Source: Acetatifactor sp. (GTDB lineage Bacteria; Bacillota; Clostridia; Lachnospirales; Lachnospiraceae). Taken from it: a stretch of DNA of 48,755 nucleotides. Both the position numbers and the translations under genes were made by a program. Every line of letters starts with the position of its first letter. Position 1 is the first letter of the stretch. The notes beneath the pieces are model-generated. The model searched no databases, had not been told where the DNA came from, and saw only the letters and a program-made list of their open reading frames with translations. This document shows positions 15,042 through 23,645 of the stretch, in pieces. The stretch lies in the NCBI GenBank assembly GCA_024403365.1, contig JAKSRX010000003.1:1-48755 (forward strand), in the 5' to 3' direction.

Positions 15042-17723
15042 TTACAGAGTAACCTTGTCCAGATGCCAGATCTCATCAACATACTGCTGAATGGTTCTGT
15101 CGGAAGTAAACTTACCGGAGCAAGCTACGTTCAGGATCGCGCTCTTAGCCCAACCCTCAGCGTCTCTGTAAGCTGCCTCAACCTTCTTCTGAGCCTCAGC
15201 GTAAGATCTGAAGTCCTTCAGGATGAAGTAGGTATCAGCCTTGGAGGTGCTCAGGGTGTTCAGAAGGGAGTTGTACAGAGGACGGAACAGTTCCTTGTCC
15301 TTGCTGTAGGTACCGTCGATCAGCTGATCAACGACTCTTCTGATATCAGCGTCGGTGTTGTAGATATCCATAGGATTGTAACCGCCGTGGTTCTCGAAGT
15401 TGATTACTTCGTCGGAGGAAAGGCCGAAGATGAATGCATTCTCTGCGCCAACCTCTTCTACGATCTCAACGTTAGCACCGTCCATGGTACCAAGGGTCAG
15501 AGCACCGTTCAGCATGAACTTCATGTTACCGGTACCGGATGCCTCCTTGGAAGCGGTAGAGATCTGCTCGGAAACATCAGCTGCTGCGAAGATGATCTCT
15601 GCGTTGGAAACGTTGTAGTTCTCGATAAATACGACCTTAAGCTTGCCGCCGATGCTAGCATCGTTGTTGATCACGTCTGCTACGGAGTTGATCAGCTTAA
15701 TGGTCAGCTTAGCGTTGCGATAGCCTGCAGCTGCCTTTGCGCCGAAGATGAAGGATCTTGGATAGAAATCCATACCGGGATTCTTCTTCAGTTCATTGTA
15801 CAGATACATTACGTGAAGGATGTTCAGGAACTGTCTCTTGTACTCGTGAAGTCTCTTGACCTGTACGTCGAAGATAGAGTTGGGATCCAGATCTACACCA
15901 TTGTGCTCCTTAACGTACTTTGCAAGGCGAACCTTGTTCTTGTACTTGATCTCCATAAATTCCTTCTGAGCCTTCTTGTCATCTGCAAGGCCCTTGATCT
16001 TAGCGATCTGAGGAAGGTCGGTGATCCAATCCTTACCTGCATGAGCGGTTACCCAGTCAGCAAGGAGAGGGTTGCCGTGAAGCAGGAAACGTCTCTGAGT
16101 GATACCGTTGGTCTTGTTGTTGAAACGCTCAGGGAACATATCGTAGAAATCCTTCAGGGATTCCTTCTTCAGGATCTCGGTATGCAGTCTTGCTACACCG
16201 TTTACGGAATAGCCTGCAGCGATTGCCATATGAGCCATCTTTACCTGTCCATCGTACAGGATAGCCGTCTTCTTGATCTTGTGCTGTACATCTACGCCCC
16301 ACTGGTTAGCGTATCTAGCCTCGATCTGCATTACGAAACGACGGTTGATCTCCTCAACGATCTGGTAAACTCTGGGAAGCAGTCTGGAGAACAGGTCGAT
16401 AGGCCACTTCTCAAGTGCTTCTGCCATGATGGTATGGTTGGTATATGCACAGGTTCTGGTGGTGATGTCCCATGCTTCGTCCCAGCCAAGGCCGTAGTCG
16501 TCCAGCAGAATTCTCATCAGCTCGGGAATTGCTACGGTAGGATGGGTATCGTTCAACTGGAAGGTGACCTTCTCAGGGAACTGGTGAATGTCATTGTGCT
16601 TTCTCATGAACTTCTCAACTGCTTCCTGAACGGATGCGGAGATGAAGAAGTACTGCTGCTTCAGACGCAGCTCTTTACCTGCATAGTGGTTATCGTTGGG
16701 GTACAGAACCTCTACGATGTTTCTTGCCAGGTTCTCCTGCTCAACAGCCTTAGCGTACTCACCCTTGTCGAAGGAATCCAGCTGGAATACTTCCATGGGC
16801 TCTGCGTCCCAGATACGAAGGGTGTTAACGATGCCGTTGCCATAACCTACGATAGGAAGATCAAAAGGTACTGCACGAACTGCGGTGTAGTCCTCCTGAA
16901 CGAACTTTGCTCTGCCGTACTCGTCAGCGGTCATAACAACACGTCCGCCGAACTTAACTACCTTAGCATACTCAGGGCGACGAAGTTCGAAAGGATTGCC
17001 GTTCTTCAGCCAGTTATCGGGAGCTTCTACCTGATAACCATCCTCGATCTTCTGCTTGAACATACCGTAGCGATAACGGATACCGCAGCCGTATGCGGGA
17101 TATCCCAGAGTAGCCAGGGAATCCAGGAAACAAGCTGCCAGTCTTCCCAGACCACCATTACCCAGTGCTGCATCGGGCTCCTGGTCTTCTACTGCATTGA
17201 GATCAAAGCCAAGCTCCTCCAGTGCCTCACGTACGGGCTTGGAAGCCTGCAGGTTGATGATATTGTTACCGAGAGCACGTCCCATCAAGAACTCCATGGA
17301 CATATAGTAGACCATCTTGGGATCCTGCTTCTCGTATGCTTTCTGTGTTTCGATCCAGTTATCCATGATCTGATCCTTGATTGCAAGGGATGCAGCCTGG
17401 AATACCTGCTGAGGAGTTGCCTCCTCCATATCCTTACGATATAAAGTTCTTACATTATATACAACACTTCTCTTGAAGAGATCCTTGTCGAACTTCAGTC
17501 CGGTCTCTTCTGCTGCGGGAGCAGCAACAACTTCTGCCTTCTTAGGTGCAGCAGCTTTCTTGGGAGCAGCAGCCTTCTTAGGTGCGGTCTCCTTCTTAGG
17601 TGCGGTCTCCTTCTTAGCGCTTGTTGCAGCCTTCTTGGTAGTAGTCTTCTTAGCAGTTTCGGTCTTCTTTGCAGTATCCTCAGCTGCCTTTGCGGTTACC
17701 TTTTTCGTTGTTTCTGTCTTCAT
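15042..17723 (-). CDS. glgP: Glycogen/alpha-glucan phosphorylase with a histone-H1-like N-terminal tail
   Basis: The catalytic part (about residues 76-893) is a standard GT35 phosphorylase: MSMEFLMGRALGNN, ALGNGGLGRLAACFLDS, YGIRYRYG-type motif, and the pyridoxal-phosphate lysine in SGTGNMKFMLNGALTLGT. It releases glucose-1-phosphate from glycogen or maltodextrins in the cytosol. Residues 1-72 are unusual: a low-complexity Lys/Ala/Thr/Pro tail with units such as ETAPKK and AAAPKK repeated, resembling histone H1 or linker tails. The start at 17723 (MKTETTKK) is chosen over a TTG ten codons upstream; AAAGG lies 8 nt before it. The gene has its own promoter and a leader with two hairpins, and ends at a bidirectional terminator. 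Confidence 0.93.
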   Translation of the reverse strand: MKTETTKKVTAKAAEDTAKKTETAKKTTTKKAATSAKKETAPKKETAPKKAAAPKKAAAPKKAEVVAAPAAEETGLKFDKDLFKRSVVYNVRTLYRKDMEEATPQQVFQAASLAIKDQIMDNWIETQKAYEKQDPKMVYYMSMEFLMGRALGNNIINLQASKPVREALEELGFDLNAVEDQEPDAALGNGGLGRLAACFLDSLATLGYPAYGCGIRYRYGMFKQKIEDGYQVEAPDNWLKNGNPFELRRPEYAKVVKFGGRVVMTADEYGRAKFVQEDYTAVRAVPFDLPIVGYGNGIVNTLRIWDAEPMEVFQLDSFDKGEYAKAVEQENLARNIVEVLYPNDNHYAGKELRLKQQYFFISASVQEAVEKFMRKHNDIHQFPEKVTFQLNDTHPTVAIPELMRILLDDYGLGWDEAWDITTRTCAYTNHTIMAEALEKWPIDLFSRLLPRVYQIVEEINRRFVMQIEARYANQWGVDVQHKIKKTAILYDGQVKMAHMAIAAGYSVNGVARLHTEILKKESLKDFYDMFPERFNNKTNGITQRRFLLHGNPLLADWVTAHAGKDWITDLPQIAKIKGLADDKKAQKEFMEIKYKNKVRLAKYVKEHNGVDLDPNSIFDVQVKRLHEYKRQFLNILHVMYLYNELKKNPGMDFYPRSFIFGAKAAAGYRNAKLTIKLINSVADVINNDASIGGKLKVVFIENYNVSNAEIIFAAADVSEQISTASKEASGTGNMKFMLNGALTLGTMDGANVEIVEEVGAENAFIFGLSSDEVINFENHGGYNPMDIYNTDADIRRVVDQLIDGTYSKDKELFRPLYNSLLNTLSTSKADTYFILKDFRSYAEAQKKVEAAYRDAEGWAKSAILNVACSGKFTSDRTIQQYVDEIWHLDKVTL

Positions 17724-17751
17724 TCGAAAAACCTTTGCCTTTCTACGAATC

Positions 17752-17824
17752 AAAGTTTGCCCCCAAACTTTTCCCCTTATACAAGCATTAGCAAGGTCTC
17801 ACGGGTGCTCCCGCAAAACCTTGC
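17752..17824 (-). other. Structured leader of the phosphorylase mRNA (two hairpins)
   Basis: The predicted 5' end folds into GCAAGGT/ACCTTGC arms (17818-17824 with 17791-17797) enclosing a GCGGG/CCCGT stem. A second perfect hairpin, AAAGTTTG-CCCC-CAAACTTT on the plus strand (17752-17771), lies 28 nt before the start codon. Neither is followed by a T-run. Confidence 0.55.
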
Positions 17825-17827
17825 CGC

Positions 17828-17856
17828 ATTATATCATTACTTTTTCGATGATACAA
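17828..17856 (-). promoter_or_regulatory. Promoter of the phosphorylase gene
   Basis: On the minus strand TTGTAT (17851-17856), 17-nt spacer, TATAAT (17828-17833), immediately after the ileS stop codon. Confidence 0.8.
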
Positions 17857-17864
17857 GTATTTTT

Positions 17865-20800
17865 TTACAATCTTTCCAGGGAGATGGTAACGGTCTCACC
17901 GTTTACATTCCACTCCTTGGTCACTGCGAAGGTACTTTCGGTGGTCAGTGAATCAGCCAGAACCTTGCCGCAGATTGCGTCGCTGTTCTTCTGAGCGATG
18001 GCTGCCAGCTTCTCGTTTCCGTTCAGGGAAACCTTGATGTGGTCCATAACTTCGAAGTCAGCATCCTTTCTCATGGTCTGTATCTTGCTGATGATCTCGT
18101 ATACGAAACCTTCCTCGATCAGCTCCTCGGTGAGGTTGGTATCCAGTACAACGGTGATCTTGTTGTCTTCCTGAGATACATAGCCTTCCTTCTGAGCCAT
18201 ATCGATGAGCAGGTCGTCCTTGGTCAGCTCTACGGTGACATCACCTACGGTAAAGGTGATCTTGCCGTTTGCATTCAGCTCATCCATAGTTGCGTTGCCA
18301 TCCAGGGTAGCCAGAGTCTTCTGGATGCCGCCCAGCTGCTTGCCGTACTTAGGGCCTACGGTACGAAGCTGAGGCTTGAAGGTATAGGAAGTGAAGTCTC
18401 TGACATCACTTGTGAATACGACATCCTTTACATTCAGCTCATCCTTGATGATATCGGTGAAGAAGGAGTCCAGGGTGAACTCAGCCTTGATGTACATCTT
18501 GCTGATAGGCTGACGGTTCTTGATCGCTGCATCGTTACGGCAGGCACGTCCGATAACAACTGCTGCCAGAACGTTCTCCATATCCTTCTCAAGCTGCTTG
18601 TCGATGAACTTCTCCTCTACTACAGGGTAGTCGCAGAGGTGGATACTTTCGGGAGCGCTTGCGTCGATGGAGCATACCAGGTTTCTGTAGATATCCTCAG
18701 TCATGAAAGGAATCATGGGAGCTGCGGTCTTACAGATGGTTACCAGTGCGGTGTACAGAGTCATGTAAGCATTGATCTTATCCTGCTCCATGCCCTTTGC
18801 CCAGAAACGCTCACGGCTGCGGCGAACATACCAGTTACTCATCTCATCCACGAAATCCTGCAGAGCCTTGCCTGCTTCGGGGATGCGATACTTATCCAGA
18901 TTGTCATCTACTTCGCCGACTACGGTGTTCAGTCTGGAAAGCAGCCACTTATCCATTACGGGAAGCTTGTCGTAGTCCAGAGTGTACTTGGTAGCGTCAA
19001 AGTTATCGATATTTGCATACAGTACGAAGAATGCGTAGGTATTCCAAAGGGTACCCATCAGCTTACGCTGACCTTCCTGAACCAGCTTTCCGGAGAAACG
19101 CTTGGGGATCCAGGGAGCGGAAGCGGTGTAGAAGTACCAACGGATCGCATCTGCGCCGTAGGTCTCCAATGCATCGAAAGGATCTACCGCATTGCCCTTG
19201 GACTTACTCATCTTCTGTCCGTTCTCATCCTGTACATGGCCCAGAACGATTACGTTCTCGTAAGGAGCCTTGTTGAACAGCAGAGTAGATTCTGCCATCA
19301 GGGAGTGGAACCAACCTCTGGTCTGGTCAACAGCCTCAGAGATGAACTTTGCAGGGAACTGCTGCTCGAAGAGTTCCTTGTTCTCAAAAGGATAGTGATG
19401 CTGAGCGAAAGGCATTGCACCGGAGTCGAACCAGCAGTCCAGAACCTCGGGAACACGATTCATCTTGCCGCCGCACTTAGGACAGGTAATGGTCACAGCA
19501 TCGATGTAAGGTCTGTGAAGTTCTACCTCAGCAGCCTTAGGGTCGCCTGCCTTCTCAGCAAGCTCTGCACGGCTACCGATACACTCGAAGTTGCCGCACT
19601 CACACTCCCAGATGTTAAGGGGAGTACCCCAGTAACGGTTACGGGAGATCGCCCAGTCCTGAATGTTCTCAAGCCAGTTGCCGAAACGGCCGGAACCGAT
19701 GGATTCAGGGATCCAGTTTACGGTGTTGTTATTTCTGATCAGATCGTCCTTAACAGCAGTTTCCTTGATGTACCAGGACTCTCTTGCATAGTAGATCAGG
19801 GGCGTGTCACATCTCCAGCAGTGAGGATACTCATGCTCGAACTTGGGTGCGTCGAAGAGCTGTGCTCTCGCATCCAGATCCTTCAGTACCTCAGGGTCAG
19901 CCTTCTTAACGAAGAGACCTGCGAAAGGAGTCTCTGCGGTCAATTCACCCTTGCCGTCAACGAACTGTACGAAAGGCAGGTCGTAGTTACGTCCTACATT
20001 TGCGTCGTCCTCACCGAAAGCAGGAGCGATATGAACGATACCGGTACCATCGGACATAGTAACGTAATTGTCACAGGTTACGAAGAAGCCCTTCTTGTTC
20101 TGCTTATCTGCAACAGCCTTAGCGCAAGCGAACAGAGGCTCATACTCCTTGTACTCCAGATCCTTACCGGTGTAAGTCTCCAGAACTTCGTATGCTGCAA
20201 CGCCGTTCTCCTTGTCAGCAAGCTTGCCAAGAACGGAATCCAGCAGTGCCTGTGCCATATAATAAGTATAATTGTCAGCAGCCTTTACCTTAACATAGGT
20301 ATCGGAAGGGTTCACACACAGAGCCACGTTGCTGGGCAGAGTCCAGGGAGTTGTGGTCCATGCAAGGAAGTAAGCATCTTCGCCTACTACCTTAAAGCGA
20401 ACGATAGCGGAACGCTCCTTAACTGTCTTGTATCCCTGAGAAACCTCAGCGGAAGAAAGAGGGGTTCCGCAGCGAGGACAGTAGGGAACGATCTTGAATC
20501 CCTTGTAAAGCAGACCCTTGTTCCAGATCTCCTTCAGTGCCCACCACTCGGACTCGATAAAGTTGTCATCATAAGTTACATAAGGGTCATCCATATCAGC
20601 CCAGAAGCCGACGGTGCCGGAGAAATCCTCCCACATTCCCTTATATTTCCATACGGATTCCTTACATTTCTTAATGAAGGGCTCCATACCGTATTCTTCG
20701 ATCTGCTCCTTACCGTTTAAGCCAAGAAGTTTCTCAACTTCCAGTTCAACGGGAAGACCGTGAGTATCCCAACCGGCCTTACGGGGAACCATGTATCCCT

Positions 20801-21023
20801 TCATGGTACGATATCTGGGGATCATATCCTTGATGGTTCTGGTCTCAACGTGACCGATATGAGGCTTACCGTTAGCGGTAGGAGGTCCGTCATAGAAGGT
20901 GTAGGTAGGGCCTTCTTTACGGCTGTCGATACTCTTCTTGAAGATGTCATTGTCTTTCCAGAACTTCTCGATCAGCTTCTCGCGCTCTACGAAGTTCATG
21001 CTTGCATCAACCTGTTTGTACAT
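17865..21023 (-). CDS. ileS: Isoleucyl-tRNA synthetase
   Basis: The 1052-residue class I synthetase has the HIGH-type motif PHIGH (54-58), KMSKS at 604-608, a CPRCG zinc-like site in the inserted editing region and a second CPKCGG site. It also has the signatures GWDTHGLPVE and TTTPWTLPSN. It charges tRNA-Ile in the cytosol. The long form with its C-terminal extension resembles the second, larger IleS class, though this was judged by eye. MYKQVDASMNF at 21023 is chosen as start, with AAGGAAG 8 nt upstream; in-frame codons extend upstream into the leader but lack homology. A T-box leader with an isoleucine specifier controls it. Confidence 0.95.
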   Translation of the reverse strand: MYKQVDASMNFVEREKLIEKFWKDNDIFKKSIDSRKEGPTYTFYDGPPTANGKPHIGHVETRTIKDMIPRYRTMKGYMVPRKAGWDTHGLPVELEVEKLLGLNGKEQIEEYGMEPFIKKCKESVWKYKGMWEDFSGTVGFWADMDDPYVTYDDNFIESEWWALKEIWNKGLLYKGFKIVPYCPRCGTPLSSAEVSQGYKTVKERSAIVRFKVVGEDAYFLAWTTTPWTLPSNVALCVNPSDTYVKVKAADNYTYYMAQALLDSVLGKLADKENGVAAYEVLETYTGKDLEYKEYEPLFACAKAVADKQNKKGFFVTCDNYVTMSDGTGIVHIAPAFGEDDANVGRNYDLPFVQFVDGKGELTAETPFAGLFVKKADPEVLKDLDARAQLFDAPKFEHEYPHCWRCDTPLIYYARESWYIKETAVKDDLIRNNNTVNWIPESIGSGRFGNWLENIQDWAISRNRYWGTPLNIWECECGNFECIGSRAELAEKAGDPKAAEVELHRPYIDAVTITCPKCGGKMNRVPEVLDCWFDSGAMPFAQHHYPFENKELFEQQFPAKFISEAVDQTRGWFHSLMAESTLLFNKAPYENVIVLGHVQDENGQKMSKSKGNAVDPFDALETYGADAIRWYFYTASAPWIPKRFSGKLVQEGQRKLMGTLWNTYAFFVLYANIDNFDATKYTLDYDKLPVMDKWLLSRLNTVVGEVDDNLDKYRIPEAGKALQDFVDEMSNWYVRRSRERFWAKGMEQDKINAYMTLYTALVTICKTAAPMIPFMTEDIYRNLVCSIDASAPESIHLCDYPVVEEKFIDKQLEKDMENVLAAVVIGRACRNDAAIKNRQPISKMYIKAEFTLDSFFTDIIKDELNVKDVVFTSDVRDFTSYTFKPQLRTVGPKYGKQLGGIQKTLATLDGNATMDELNANGKITFTVGDVTVELTKDDLLIDMAQKEGYVSQEDNKITVVLDTNLTEELIEEGFVYEIISKIQTMRKDADFEVMDHIKVSLNGNEKLAAIAQKNSDAICGKVLADSLTTESTFAVTKEWNVNGETVTISLERL

Positions 21024-21154
21024 AATGCTGTCTTCCTTTCCATATTCACTCATAAAAACCGTCTGCTTCGCATCCGGCGTCCCTTCGGGACTATTGTTTT
21101 TATTTCGTATACGCTCGGGTGAAAACAAGCCAGCTTGTTTTCCTTACCTCGCTA

Positions 21155-21420
21155 CATAAAAGACCCCGTCCCGTAAAAGGACGAGGTCTGATTGACTGTT
21201 CTCGTTTCACCACCTGTTACGTCATACGCTCCGATCGGAGTTATATGCTGTCCTGTAACGGAGGACTGCCGTCCGGAACTACACAACTGCTCAAAGGGCT
21301 GCCTTTGTTCCGACTGCTCAGAAGTGATCTTCATTCCAGGTTTACTCGCACCGGACTCACACCCTCTCCGGCTCGCTGTGCCTTTCTCTCTGCAACTACT
21401 CTCTTCGTCACCGCATTTAA
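21155..21420 (-). promoter_or_regulatory. T-box riboswitch (isoleucine) in the ileS leader
   Basis: On the minus strand the leader opens with the Stem I landmarks (GACGAAGAGAGTAG, then AGAGAG and GGTGTGAGTCCGGTG). The specifier codon is ATC (21326-21328) within GAAGATCACTTC, matching isoleucine. The T-box bulge region reads AGGTGGTGAAACGAG (about 21201-21216), a variant of the usual GGTGGNACCGCG. A terminator follows with arms AGACCTCGTCC and GGGACGGGGTCT (21161-21189) and TTTTA. Uncharged tRNA-Ile should stabilise the antiterminator and allow ileS transcription. Confidence 0.92.
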
Positions 21421-21441
21421 GATGATATTTAATGATATGAT

Positions 21442-21471
21442 ATTATAATCGCAGAAATATTGGAATGTCAA
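21442..21471 (-). promoter_or_regulatory. Promoter of the T-box/ileS transcript
   Basis: On the minus strand a consensus TTGACA (21466-21471), 18-nt spacer, consensus TATAAT (21442-21447), about 25 nt before Stem I of the T-box. Confidence 0.85.
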
Positions 21472-21482
21472 GGGGGTATCGG

Positions 21483-21510
21483 TTGATTTTCCGCCCGAAA
21501 GTGTTATACT
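21483..21510 (+). promoter_or_regulatory. Promoter of pncB
   Basis: TTGATT (21483-21488), 16-nt spacer, TATACT (21505-21510). It is back-to-back with the ileS promoter, the two -35 boxes being 11 bp apart. Confidence 0.7.
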
Positions 21511-21564
21511 TGAGAAAGGTATTTTTTACCTACTATTCAGAGGAAAAGAATTGAGGAAACTGTT

Positions 21565-23019
21565 ATGGACAGACAAAATCTTACACTGATGACTGACCTC
21601 TATGAATTGACCATGATGCAGGGTTATTTCAAAAATAAGGATCAGAACGAAACCGTTATTTTCGATGCTTTCTACCGCACCAATCCCTGTGGCGGCGGCT
21701 TTGCGATCTCCGCAGGCTTAGAGCAGGTGATCAAGTATATCAAGGAGCTGAGATTCGATGCCGAAGATATCGACTATCTGGCTTCCCTGGGCATCTTCCA
21801 ACAGGACTTCTTAGAGTACCTGAGGGACTTCCACTTCTCCGGTGACATCTGGGCCATCCCTGAAGGAACCGTTATGTTCCCCAGAGAGCCTATCATCAAG
21901 GTCATCGCTCCCATCATGGAAGCACAGCTGGTAGAGACAGCGATCTTAAATATCATCAACCACCAGAGCCTGATCGCCACCAAGGCGGCAAGAGTTTGCT
22001 ACGCAGCAAAGGGTGACGGCATCATGGAGTTCGGTCTTCGCCGTGCTCAGGGTCCCGACGCAGGTACCTACGGTGCAAGAGCTGCCATGATCGGCGGCTG
22101 TATCGGTACCAGCAACGTGCTCTGCGGCCAGCTCTTCGATGTTCCCGTAAAGGGCACTCACGCTCACAGCTGGATCATGAGTTTCCCCGACGAATATACC
22201 GCATTCAAGACTTACGCAAATATGTATCCCGGCGCCTGCATTCTGCTGGTTGATACTTACGACACCTTAAAGAGCGGTGTTCCCAATGCCATCCGCGTCT
22301 TCACCGAGATGCGTGAGGCCGGCATTCCCCTTACCTTCTACGGCATCCGCTTAGACAGCGGCGACCTTGCTTACCTTTCCAAGAAAGCAAGAAAGATGCT
22401 GGACGAGGCAGGCTTCCCCGACGCAGTCATCTCCGCTTCCAACGATCTGGATGAATATCTGATCGACAGTTTGAAGGCACAGGGTGCTGCCATCACCTCC
22501 TGGGGTGTAGGTACCAACCTGATCACCTCCAAGGACAACCCTTCCTTCGGCGGTGTCTACAAGCTGGCAGCCATCATGGGACCTGACGGAAAGTTCATCC
22601 CCAAGATCAAGCTTTCCGAGAATACCGAGAAAGTCACCAACCCCGGCAACAAAAAGATCTATCGTGTCTACGACAAGGAAAGCGGCAAGATCAAGGCCGA
22701 CCTCATCTGTCTGGTAGAAGAAGAATTCACGGAAGACAAAGATCTGATGCTCTTCGATCCCGCAGAACCCTGGAAGAAGACAAGGTGCAAAGCCGGAAGC
22801 TACACCCTGCGTCCTCTGATGGTACAGGTCTTCGACAAAGGACAGTGTGTCTACGACTCACCCAAGGTCATGGACATCCGTGCTTACTGCATCGAAGAAC
22901 AGGCCACCCTCTGGGAGGAGACCAGACGTCTGGTAAATCCCCAGGCCGTATACGTGGATCTGTCTCCTACCCTGTATGACATCAAGATCGACCTGTTGGA
23001 AAAGATGAGCGAATCTTAA
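21565..23019 (+). CDS. pncB: Nicotinate phosphoribosyltransferase
   Basis: The 484-residue protein starts MDRQNLTLMTDLYELTMMQGYF, the usual opening of this family. It has FGLRRAQGPDAG, KGTHAHSW (the His that is phosphorylated in the ATP-driven cycle), YGIRLDSGDLAYLS and SWGVGTNLIT. It converts nicotinate and PRPP to nicotinate mononucleotide in NAD salvage in the cytosol. GAGG lies 8 nt before the ATG. It is a single-gene unit with its own promoter, and its terminator lies inside the 3' end of the convergent spoVT gene. Confidence 0.94.
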   Translation: MDRQNLTLMTDLYELTMMQGYFKNKDQNETVIFDAFYRTNPCGGGFAISAGLEQVIKYIKELRFDAEDIDYLASLGIFQQDFLEYLRDFHFSGDIWAIPEGTVMFPREPIIKVIAPIMEAQLVETAILNIINHQSLIATKAARVCYAAKGDGIMEFGLRRAQGPDAGTYGARAAMIGGCIGTSNVLCGQLFDVPVKGTHAHSWIMSFPDEYTAFKTYANMYPGACILLVDTYDTLKSGVPNAIRVFTEMREAGIPLTFYGIRLDSGDLAYLSKKARKMLDEAGFPDAVISASNDLDEYLIDSLKAQGAAITSWGVGTNLITSKDNPSFGGVYKLAAIMGPDGKFIPKIKLSENTEKVTNPGNKKIYRVYDKESGKIKADLICLVEEEFTEDKDLMLFDPAEPWKKTRCKAGSYTLRPLMVQVFDKGQCVYDSPKVMDIRAYCIEEQATLWEETRRLVNPQAVYVDLSPTLYDIKIDLLEKMSES

Positions 23020-23031
23020 TATCGAAATCAA

Positions 23032-23577
23032 TTATTGCTCCATTTGCCTCCCCAGAAATGCGGCGGCACTTTGGAGCAATTTTTGTTCTACCTCTCCCAT
23101 GTTGGTCCTTTTGTCATTCTGCAGAAGTACCACGCTTCCCACGATATCTCCCTCGCAGAGAATGGGGGCGATAGCCTCGTGCTGATATTCGTCCTCCGTC
23201 TCGTCACAGACTTTGATAAAGTTCCTATCTCCCTTGGTGGCAAGCACTGCCTCCCTGCCATGGACCTTCTCATCCATCTGCTTTCCCACATTCTTGCCGA
23301 TCAACTGCCTGTAACCTCCGGCCGCAGCAATGAATCTGTCTCGATCCGCGATCAAGGCGGCATGTCCCGATACCTGTGCTAGGCTCTCCGCATATTGCTT
23401 GGCAAAAGTGGACATCTCCCCGATAGGTGAATACTTTCTAAGGATGACCTGTCCTTCCGTGTCCGTATATATTTCAAGCGGGTCGGATTCCCGAATATGC
23501 AGTGTCCTGCGTATTTCTTTGGGAATCACAACCCGCCCTAAATCATCGATTCTTCTCACAATTCCTGTTGCTTTCAT
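23032..23577 (-). CDS. spoVT: Stage V sporulation protein T
   Basis: The 181-residue protein begins with an AbrB-type swapped-hairpin DNA-binding domain (MKATGIVRRIDDLGRVVIPK, about 1-50) followed by a GAF-like domain (about 56-178), the exact architecture and length of SpoVT. SpoVT is a forespore regulator that adjusts the sigma-G regulon late in sporulation. AAGGAGAG precedes the ATG, and a sigma-G-like promoter is at 23612-23640. Its last codons are shared with the pncB terminator. Confidence 0.95.
   Translation of the reverse strand: MKATGIVRRIDDLGRVVIPKEIRRTLHIRESDPLEIYTDTEGQVILRKYSPIGEMSTFAKQYAESLAQVSGHAALIADRDRFIAAAGGYRQLIGKNVGKQMDEKVHGREAVLATKGDRNFIKVCDETEDEYQHEAIAPILCEGDIVGSVVLLQNDKRTNMGEVEQKLLQSAAAFLGRQMEQ
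23034..23085 (+). terminator. pncB terminator embedded in the spoVT coding end
   Basis: Arms ATTGCTCCA (23034-23042) and TGGAGCAAT (23072-23080) with an inner TGCC/GGCA pair, followed by TTTTTG on the plus strand. The whole stem lies inside the last 17 codons of spoVT on the other strand. Confidence 0.75.
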
Positions 23578-23611
23578 ACCTGCTCTCCTTCAACGGTGAT
23601 AAGTTTAAGCA

Positions 23612-23640
23612 TAGTATGTGAACTGTTTGAAAAGTTATTC
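23612..23640 (-). promoter_or_regulatory. Sigma-G-type promoter of spoVT
   Basis: On the minus strand GAATA (23636-23640), 17-nt spacer, CATACTA (23612-23618), an exact match to the sigma-G pattern GHATR ... CATNHTA. Confidence 0.75.
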
Positions 23641-23645
23641 ATTTT

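Noticed and set aside
15063-17444. A 793-codon open frame on the plus strand across the phosphorylase gene
   Set aside because: It is exactly antisense to glgP, has no ribosome site or recognisable domain, and reflects the codon use of the real gene.
18039-20720. An 893-codon open frame on the plus strand across ileS
   Set aside because: Antisense to a clear isoleucyl-tRNA synthetase; no domain, no initiation signals.
21024-21128. In-frame extension of ileS upstream to 21128
   Set aside because: The extra residues resemble no synthetase N-terminus and the good ribosome site is before the ATG at 21023.
21040-21150. The hairpins GTCC-CTTCG-GGAC and AAAACAAG/CTTGTTTT after the T-box as additional terminators
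   Set aside because: Stems are short or the downstream T-run is only four, and they lie between a functional terminator and the gene it controls.
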